From the NCBI RefSeq assembly GCF_001905385.1, contig NZ_LIPF01000011.1, positions 62,001-126,000 of the forward strand: a stretch of DNA of 64,000 nt, given 5' to 3'. This DNA is from Streptomyces sp. CB02414. Its GTDB lineage: Bacteria; Actinomycetota; Actinomycetes; Streptomycetales; Streptomycetaceae. This document shows positions 59,126 through 64,000 of this stretch, piece after piece. The position numbers were made by a program, and so were the translations under genes. Each line of letters opens with the position of its first letter. The stretch's first letter is position 1. The notes beneath the pieces were generated by a model, which saw only the letters and a list, made by a program, of their open reading frames with translations, made no database searches and was not told where the DNA came from.

Positions 59126-60098
59126 GCCAACTCCTCACTCTCTGCCACCGCCTGCGCCGTACACGGTGCAGGCCCACCACTCCCATAACGAGCGGGAGTT
59201 CCGCAGGGGTCGGGAGTTGAATCATCGCGTTCGGATCGTAGGGGGCAACCCTATGCGACAGCCCGGTGGCGGTGGTCGAGGCGGCGGCCGAGTCGGACAC
59301 GGAGGCATACGTTCTCGGTTCGTCCAGGGTCGTCCAGTGGCCGAACGGCCAGGCGATCACCATGGCCCGCCCCACCACCTCGTCCTCGGACACCGTGCCG
59401 AAGTCGGTGTCCTGGTGCGCGCGGGAGTCGGCGGAGTTGGACCGGTGGTCGCCCATCACCCACAGCCGGCCCTCGGGAACCGTGACGTCGAAGGGCGTCC
59501 TGGAGGGGACGTCGCCGGGGTACAGGTAGTCCTCGTTCAGGGGGACACCGTTGACGGTGACGCGTCCCTGGGTGTCACAGCACTTGACCCGGTCCCCGCC
59601 CACGCCGACGACCCGCTTGATGAGGTCCTTCTCGTCGTCCGAGGGCAGCAGGCCGATGAAGGCGAGGCCTTCCTTGACCTGCTTGATGACGACGGGGTCG
59701 TCCTTCTTGGCGGTCTGCTCGCCCTGGAGCCAGCCGCCCGGATCACGGAAGACCACGACGTCGCCGCGCTGCGGCTTCGAGCCGAACCAGGGAGTGAGTT
59801 TGTCCACCAGGACCCGGTCACCGATCCGGATCGTCTGCTCCATGGAGCCGGACGGGATCACGAACGCCTGGACGAGGAAGGTCTTCAGCACCAGCGCTAT
59901 CAGGACGGCCACGCCGATGAGGAGGGGTATCTCCTTGACCGCGCCGCGCCTGCGGCGCCGCTTGACCTTGCGCTGCAGCTTGCGCCGCTCGGCGCGGGAC
60001 CGGCCGCCCGACGGCGGGCCGGTGCGCCGTGAACCGGTGGGCAGCAGGTTCTCCGTGGGGCTGCTGGGCGCCCCGCGCGGTTTCCCCCGGCTACCCAT
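58779..60098 (-). CDS. sipX: Type I signal peptidase SipX, with abnormal open 3' end
   Basis: A signal peptidase starting at ATG 60098, 8 bp inside the sipW end. It has an Arg-rich tail, a membrane helix (about 57–77), nucleophile S85 in IPSGSM, base K161 in DLIKRV and the GDHRSNSADSR box. A final helix and RRRR stop-transfer lie near residues 295–312. The frame then stays open through Arg-rich sequence to 58779, overlapping sipY by 347 bp in another frame, for 439 residues. A TGA at 59137–59135, one base out of frame, would give 320 residues, a normal length. A +1 shift near 59140–59190, or a sequence error, is likely; the extension is probably not native. Confidence 0.75.
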   Translation of the reverse strand: MGSRGKPRGAPSSPTENLLPTGSRRTGPPSGGRSRAERRKLQRKVKRRRRRGAVKEIPLLIGVAVLIALVLKTFLVQAFVIPSGSMEQTIRIGDRVLVDKLTPWFGSKPQRGDVVVFRDPGGWLQGEQTAKKDDPVVIKQVKEGLAFIGLLPSDDEKDLIKRVVGVGGDRVKCCDTQGRVTVNGVPLNEDYLYPGDVPSRTPFDVTVPEGRLWVMGDHRSNSADSRAHQDTDFGTVSEDEVVGRAMVIAWPFGHWTTLDEPRTYASVSDSAAASTTATGLSHRVAPYDPNAMIQLPTPAELPLVMGVVGLHRVRRRRWQRVRSWRGGCGGWRTVRTRRRGEPRTPRGSGRPVPGRRPGLRARLRDRGRQGDGRTERDRRRGRGRNDAPQDHGGQEAAFLLEGTADPDRHRAGARAADQDLPGAGVLDPVRLDAEHAHDQ

Positions 60099-60891
60099 CG
60101 GCGCCCTCGGACGGGCGCGCACCGCCGGACACTCCGCCGGAGGCGGCACCGGCCGTACCACCCAAGGTGCCACCCGCCGCTGCGCCCGCTTCGGCGTCCG
60201 GCACGCGCGCGTAGGCGTCGGGGCGGTCGAGGTGGGTGGCGTGTCCGAAGGGCCAGACGATCCAGTCGGCGCGGCCGATCACCTCGTCGACGGGGATCAT
60301 GCCGCCGCCCGGCGAGCCCAGGTGGTCACGGGAGTCGCTGGAGGCGGAGCGGTGGTCGCCCAGGACGAACAGGGCTCCGTCGGGGACGACGACGTCGAAG
60401 GGCACCGTGGACGGACGGTCGCCGGGGTACAGGAACGCCGATTCGTCGACCGACTGGCCGTTCACCTGGACCCTCCCCTCCCTGTCGCAGCACACCACAT
60501 GGTCCCCGCCCACACCGACGACGCGTTTGATGTAGTCGCCGGGCCCGAAGAGCCCGGTGCCGTCGAAGACGACGACATCGCCCCGCTGCGGCCCGTCACC
60601 GAAACGGTACGCCAACTTGTTTACGAGAACCCGGTCCCCGATCCTCAATCCGCGCTCCATGGATCCGCTGGGGATCTGGAAGGGCTGAAGCACGAAGGTG
60701 CTGAACAGCAGCAGGAACATCAGCAGTCCCAGCACGGCCACGGTGATCCGGCCGCCCGGCACCCACTGCGTGATCCACCCCGTCAACGCGGAACGCGACC
60801 GTTCCTCCGGGCCCTCCGGGTCCGAGGGCTGCTCGGAGTCGGCGGGGTGGGAGGAGCGGTCGCGCTCCGTGTGCTGTGCTTCGGTGTCCAT
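60091..60891 (-). CDS. sipW: Type I signal peptidase SipW
   Basis: A 266-residue signal peptidase. The membrane helix (about 49–70) is followed by nucleophile S77 in QIPSGSM, base K122 in YIKRVV and the GDHRSASSDSR box. The C-terminal end is Gly/Ala-rich without a clear final helix. It is the first gene of the sipW-X-Y operon, 45 bp downstream of rplS. Confidence 0.92.
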   Translation of the reverse strand: MDTEAQHTERDRSSHPADSEQPSDPEGPEERSRSALTGWITQWVPGGRITVAVLGLLMFLLLFSTFVLQPFQIPSGSMERGLRIGDRVLVNKLAYRFGDGPQRGDVVVFDGTGLFGPGDYIKRVVGVGGDHVVCCDREGRVQVNGQSVDESAFLYPGDRPSTVPFDVVVPDGALFVLGDHRSASSDSRDHLGSPGGGMIPVDEVIGRADWIVWPFGHATHLDRPDAYARVPDAEAGAAAGGTLGGTAGAASGGVSGGARPSEGADG

Positions 60892-60936
60892 CGGGGCCAG
60901 ATGCTATCCGGCCCCGGTGCGGACCTCGGAGGGCGC

Positions 60937-61287
60937 TCAGCTCTCGCGCTTCTCCTTGATCTTCGCGGCCTTGCCGCGCAGCTCGCGCAGGTAGTACAGC
61001 TTGGCGCGGCGGACGTCACCCTTGGTGACGAGCTCGATCTTCTCCACGATCGGGGTGTGCACCGGGAAGGTGCGCTCGACGCCGACGGAGAAGGAGACCT
61101 TGCGGACCGTGAAGGTCTCGCGCACGCCGGCACCCTGGCGGCGGATGACAACGCCCTTGAACTGCTGCACACGGGAGCGGTTGCCCTCGATGACGCGCAC
61201 GTGGACGTTGACGGTGTCGCCGGGGCGGAAGGCCGGGACGTCGCTGCGCAGCGACGCGGCGTCGACGGAGTCGAGCAGGTGAGACAT
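60937..61287 (-). CDS. rplS: 50S ribosomal protein L19
   Basis: A 116-residue L19, at the 30S–50S interface. The conserved segments are PAFRPGDTVNVHV, VVIRRQGAGVRETFTVRK and FPVHTPIVEKIELV. ATG 61287 gives the normal length. The 136-bp gap to trmD holds its leader, including a 6-bp hairpin (61380–61394). Confidence 0.96.
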   Translation of the reverse strand: MSHLLDSVDAASLRSDVPAFRPGDTVNVHVRVIEGNRSRVQQFKGVVIRRQGAGVRETFTVRKVSFSVGVERTFPVHTPIVEKIELVTKGDVRRAKLYYLRELRGKAAKIKEKRES

Positions 61288-61423
61288 TTCGTCTGCTTTC
61301 TTCGCTGATGCCACAGGTCATCAACGGAAACTAGGTGTTTCGGAATCAGGGTCGTGCGGGTCGGGACGGGCGTCGTCTCCCCCTGTGGCAGGGGCGCGCT
61401 CCGGACGGACGCACAACAGCCGC

Positions 61424-62257
61424 CTATTCTTCCATGCCCGGGGTCCTGCGCCAAAATCGACCGTACGGCTCCCCCTCCGGGTCGGGTTCCCAGCCCAGGA
61501 TGGAGAGCATCTCGCGGTCCTTCTTGTCGAAGGCCTCGGGGTCGCACCGCTCGATCAGGTCGGGCCGGTTGGCCGTGGTGCGCCGCAGGGCCTCGTCCCG
61601 GCGCCAGCGGGCGATCTTCCCGTGGTGGCCGCTGAGCAGCACGTCCGGGATGCCGCGCCCGCGCCACTGCGGCGGCTTGGTGTGGACGGGGCCCTCCAGC
61701 AGGCTGGCCATGGCGCCGGGGGCGAAGGAGTCGTCCCGGTGGGACTCGGCGTTGCCCAGGACGCCGGGCAGCAGCCGCGCCACGGCCTCGGTGACGACCA
61801 GGACGGCCGCCTCGCCGCCGGCCAGGACGTAGTCGCCGATGGACACCTCGTGGACCGGCATCCGCGTCGCGTACTCGTCGATCACACGGCGGTCGATGCC
61901 CTCGTAGCGGGCCGGGGTGAAGATCAGCCAGGGCCGCTCGGAGAGGTGGACGGCGAGCTCCTGGGTGAAGGGCCGGCCGCTGGGCGTGGGCACGATGAGG
62001 GCGGGCTCGCCGGAACCAGCCTCGTAGCCGTCGGCCAGGACGGCGTCCAGCGCGTCGCCCCAGGGCTCGGTCTTCATCACCATGCCGGGCCCGCCGCCGT
62101 ACGGGGTGTCGTCGACGGTGTTGTGCCGGTCGTACGTCCAGTCGCGGAGGTCGTGCACGTGGACGTTCAGCTGTCCGCGCGCGCGTGCCTTGCCGACCAG
62201 GGAGACGTTCAGCGGCTCCAGGTACTCGGGGAAGATCGTGACGACGTCGAGCCGCAT
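61424..62257 (-). CDS. trmD: tRNA (guanine37-N1)-methyltransferase
   Basis: A 277-residue TrmD that methylates G37 of tRNAs reading CNN codons, preventing frameshifts. The SAM-binding trefoil-knot region (ICP-like ARYEGIDRRV, EVSIGDYVLAGGEAA) and DDTPYGGGPGMV are intact. The ATG shares a base with the rimM stop, so the two are coupled. Confidence 0.96.
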   Translation of the reverse strand: MRLDVVTIFPEYLEPLNVSLVGKARARGQLNVHVHDLRDWTYDRHNTVDDTPYGGGPGMVMKTEPWGDALDAVLADGYEAGSGEPALIVPTPSGRPFTQELAVHLSERPWLIFTPARYEGIDRRVIDEYATRMPVHEVSIGDYVLAGGEAAVLVVTEAVARLLPGVLGNAESHRDDSFAPGAMASLLEGPVHTKPPQWRGRGIPDVLLSGHHGKIARWRRDEALRRTTANRPDLIERCDPEAFDKKDREMLSILGWEPDPEGEPYGRFWRRTPGMEE

Positions 62258-62817
62258 TACGCGCCGTCCCCCTCTTCGGCGGCGTCGCGTGCGGACGCGA
62301 TCTCCGCGCGGTCGTCGATCAGGCCGGGCGGCGGATCGATCACCGCGCGCTGCTCGTCCAGGTCGATCCCGGTGACGATCTCGGAGACGAACGGCACGTA
62401 GACCTCGCTGCCGTCGGGGCGCTCCACCACGAAGAGGTCCTGCGTGGGCAGGTGGGAGATCTCGGTGATCCGGCCGACCTCCTCGCCGTCCTCGGTCACC
62501 ACGTCGAGGTCGATCAGCTGGTGGTCGTAGTACTCGTCCTCGTCCTCGGGACGCTCGTCCGGGTCGACGTCGGCGATCAGGAGGGTGTTGCGCAGCGCCT
62601 CGGCGCCGGTGCGGTCGTGGACACCGGCGAAGCGCAGCAGGAGGCGGCCGCTGTGGACCCGGCCGGTCTCGATGGTGAGCGGCCCGGCGGAGGCGGGGTC
62701 GGTGGCCAGGACGGCGCCGGGCCCGAGCCGCAGTTCCGGCTCGTCGGTGCGGACCTCGACGGTGACCTCACCCTTGATCCCGTGGGCGCGGCCGATGCGC
62801 GCGACTACCAGCTGCAC
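62257..62817 (-). CDS. rimM: 16S rRNA processing protein RimM
   Basis: A 186-residue RimM, which helps mature the head of the 30S subunit with S19. It starts MQLVVARIGRAHGIKGEV. The C-terminal PRC-barrel contains DPDE, YYDHQLIDLDV and VPFVSEIVTGID. It lies between khpA and trmD, in the usual order, with a large hairpin (62890–62923) upstream. Confidence 0.95.
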   Translation of the reverse strand: MQLVVARIGRAHGIKGEVTVEVRTDEPELRLGPGAVLATDPASAGPLTIETGRVHSGRLLLRFAGVHDRTGAEALRNTLLIADVDPDERPEDEDEYYDHQLIDLDVVTEDGEEVGRITEISHLPTQDLFVVERPDGSEVYVPFVSEIVTGIDLDEQRAVIDPPPGLIDDRAEIASARDAAEEGDGA

Positions 62818-62848
62818 TGTGCTTGATCTCCTGTCGGAACTGCGGCGA

Positions 62849-62877
62849 GCCGTACGGGGCTACCGCCGTACGGGGCT
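62849..62877. repeat. Tandem 13-bp direct repeat upstream of rimM
   Basis: GCCGTACGGGGCT occurs at 62849–62861 and 62865–62877, a 16-bp period. Each copy contains the palindrome CCGTACGG. It lies between the khpA stop and the rimM start, in the rimM leader. Confidence 0.7.
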
Positions 62878-62889
62878 CACAACGACTGC

Positions 62890-62923
62890 GGGCCGGGGAC
62901 GGCCCAGTGGCCCTCCCCGGCCC
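62890..62923. terminator. Hairpin between khpA and rimM
   Basis: The arms 62890–62899 and 62914–62923 pair over 10 bp, and GGCC (62901–62904) pairs with GGCC (62909–62912) inside. Such a structure may partly terminate the rpsP–khpA transcript before rimM. Confidence 0.65.
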
Positions 62924-62944
62924 GAGCCGGTGCTGCGTTCGGCG

Positions 62945-63184
62945 TCAGCGGACGTGGTCCACGTCGACGAGGTCGACGCGGACGCCCCGGCCGCCGATGG
63001 CGCCCACGACGGTGCGCAGAGCGCGTGCGGTGCGGCCGTTGCGGCCGATCACCTTGCCGAGGTCGTCGGGGTGGACCCGGACCTCGAGCACCCGCCCGCG
63101 GCGCAGGTTGCGCGAGGCGACCTGCACATCGTCAGGGTTGTCGACGATGCCCTTCACGAGGTGCTCGAGAGCCTCCTCGAGCAT
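62945..63184 (-). CDS. khpA: KH-domain RNA-binding protein KhpA
   Basis: A 79-residue single type II KH domain. It has LEEALEHLVKGIVDNPDDVQV, then the RNA-binding GxxG loop in VIGRNGRTARALR. It follows rpsP by 2 bp, the usual place of khpA (ylqC). It likely binds small RNAs or mRNAs with KhpB. Confidence 0.93.
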   Translation of the reverse strand: MLEEALEHLVKGIVDNPDDVQVASRNLRRGRVLEVRVHPDDLGKVIGRNGRTARALRTVVGAIGGRGVRVDLVDVDHVR

Positions 63185-63186
63185 GC

Positions 63187-63606
63187 TCAGGCCTCGGTCG
63201 ACTCGGACTCGGCCGGAGCCTCGTCCTTCTTCTCGGCCTTCTTCTTCTGGGTGATCGCCTCACCCTTGCCCTCGTCGTCGCCACCGAGCGCCTCGAAGGA
63301 CGGACGGGCCGACTTCTCGGCCGGCTGCAGCAGCGGCGCCGGGGCGGGCTCGCCCTTGAACTTCTGCCAGTCGCCGGTCTTCTTCAGGATGGCGAGCACG
63401 GGCTCGGTCGGCTGGGCGCCGACGGAGAGCCAGTACGCCACGCGCTCGGCGTCGACCTCCATCACCGACGGGTTGTACGTCGGGTGGTACTTGCCGATCT
63501 CCTCGATGGCCCGGCCGTCACGGCGGGTACGGGAGTCGGCGACGACGATGCGGTAGTGAGGCGAACGGATCTTGCCCAGACGCTTCAGCTTGATCTTGAC
63601 TGCCAC
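63187..63606 (-). CDS. rpsP: 30S ribosomal protein S16
   Basis: A 139-residue S16. The conserved part, AVKIKLKRLGKIRSPHYRIVVADSRTRRDG (cited for position only in part as LKRLGKIRSPHYR), is followed by an Ala/Glu/Lys-rich tail from about residue 90, longer than in E. coli but usual for streptomycetes. Start is at 63606; a promoter candidate lies 135 bp upstream. Confidence 0.95.
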   Translation of the reverse strand: MAVKIKLKRLGKIRSPHYRIVVADSRTRRDGRAIEEIGKYHPTYNPSVMEVDAERVAYWLSVGAQPTEPVLAILKKTGDWQKFKGEPAPAPLLQPAEKSARPSFEALGGDDEGKGEAITQKKKAEKKDEAPAESESTEA

Positions 63607-63741
63607 GGGAGTGGGTTCTCCTGGTTTTGACGTGGGTGGGCACGGCGAGAGAGCCGCGTGGGGTTGCGGTACCCGAGTGCCCGATGGACGCGTCAGCCGG
63701 AGGAGAGAGGGGTCCTGTGCGACTGTCGAGTACAGCTAGCC

Positions 63742-63747
63742 ATTGTG
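63742..63747 (-). promoter_or_regulatory. Candidate -10 element of the rpsP promoter
   Basis: On the minus strand TGTGGCACAAT contains CACAAT at 63747–63742, an extended -10-like box, about 140 bp upstream of the rpsP start. A matching -35 is not obvious. Confidence 0.4.
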
Positions 63748-63820
63748 CCACACGCGGGCGGACCCTTCGGACCGAGGGCGGACCGGGGCGGACGGGGGGC
63801 GGGCCGGGGGCGCCGCGCCC

Positions 63821-63849
63821 GGATCCGGCTGCCACGAGCAGCCGGATCC
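63821..63849. terminator. Terminator after the zinc-ribbon gene
   Basis: A perfect 12-bp inverted repeat (63821–63832 and 63838–63849, 5-nt loop) begins right at the stop codon of the small gene on the minus strand. Confidence 0.85.
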
Positions 63850-63987
63850 TCAGCCCGCCGCCGCGCCGACCACCTCCGGGATCCGGAACGGCTTGCCGCA
63901 GCCGCCGCACATGATCGGGGCCTGCGCCAGGACCGACGGGACGACCCGTACATTGCGTCCGCAGTCGCAGACCGCCTTCACGCGCAC
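63850..63987 (-). CDS. 45-residue zinc-ribbon protein
   Basis: A very small frame from GTG 63987 (ribosome site GGGGGAGGGG about 6 nt upstream) to a stop that abuts a perfect terminator. It has a CDC pair near 7–9 and a CGGC pair near 27–30, the spacing of a small zinc ribbon, with KPFRIPEVVG after it. I do not recognise a named family. The start lies 13 bp from the window edge, so a longer form cannot be excluded. Confidence 0.65.
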   Translation of the reverse strand: MRVKAVCDCGRNVRVVPSVLAQAPIMCGGCGKPFRIPEVVGAAAG

Positions 63988-64000
63988 CCCTCCCCCGGAG

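Overview
The window is high-GC actinobacterial DNA and almost certainly a Streptomyces chromosome. It carries the developmental sigma factor whiG, a sipW-X-Y-Z signal peptidase cluster, twin-arginine lipoproteins, a sortase substrate with an LAETG motif and a DasR-type operator in front of a chitinase. The order rpsP–khpA–rimM–trmD–rplS–sipWXYZ … whiG … rpsB–tsf–pyrH–frr–cdsA–rlmN is, from memory, that of the S. coelicolor core, seen here in reverse orientation. That comparison was not run.

Left part (1–9 kb). An incomplete sugar-binding lipoprotein gene and a family 3 glycosidase diverge from a region with two identical 14-bp palindromes of LacI-operator type. A glycosyltransferase remnant and a cytidine-deaminase-like gene follow. 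Next come an aldehyde dehydrogenase, a small hypothetical protein and a PucR regulator.

Polyamine/GABA region (9–34 kb). A membrane-anchored VirD4-like P-loop protein lies divergent from gabT. After a PAP2 phosphatase, a chitinase and a small prim-pol-like gene comes a polyamine operon on the minus strand. It encodes an aldehyde dehydrogenase, a binding protein, an ATPase, two permeases and an FAD amine oxidase. A second set lies at 29–34 kb: a lone PotD paralogue, another aminobutyraldehyde-type dehydrogenase, an Lrp/AsnC regulator and a putrescine-type aminotransferase. Together they could import putrescine or spermidine and carry them through 4-aminobutanal and GABA to succinate semialdehyde. 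Unrelated genes sit between the two sets: NADAR, a COG1816 deaminase, GDPD and a serine hydrolase.

Middle part (34–45 kb). This holds a degenerate ABC ATPase with its permease, a VOC protein, a LOG-family protein, a sortase substrate and a frameshifted mycothiol-dependent-isomerase-like gene. It also holds a thiamine-type ABC transporter operon (thiB-thiP-thiQ) headed by a TPP riboswitch.

Right part (44–64 kb). These are core genes for translation, RNA modification, lipid synthesis and export, on the minus strand except for one M23 peptidase gene. They run from rlmN, cdsA, frr, pyrH, tsf and rpsB through whiG, dprA, comM/yifB and yraN to the sip cluster, rplS, trmD, rimM, khpA, rpsP and a tiny zinc-ribbon gene. 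A short CRISPR-like unit, two repeats 61 nt apart, lies between rlmN and cdsA.

No tRNA or rRNA genes and no insertion sequences were recognised.
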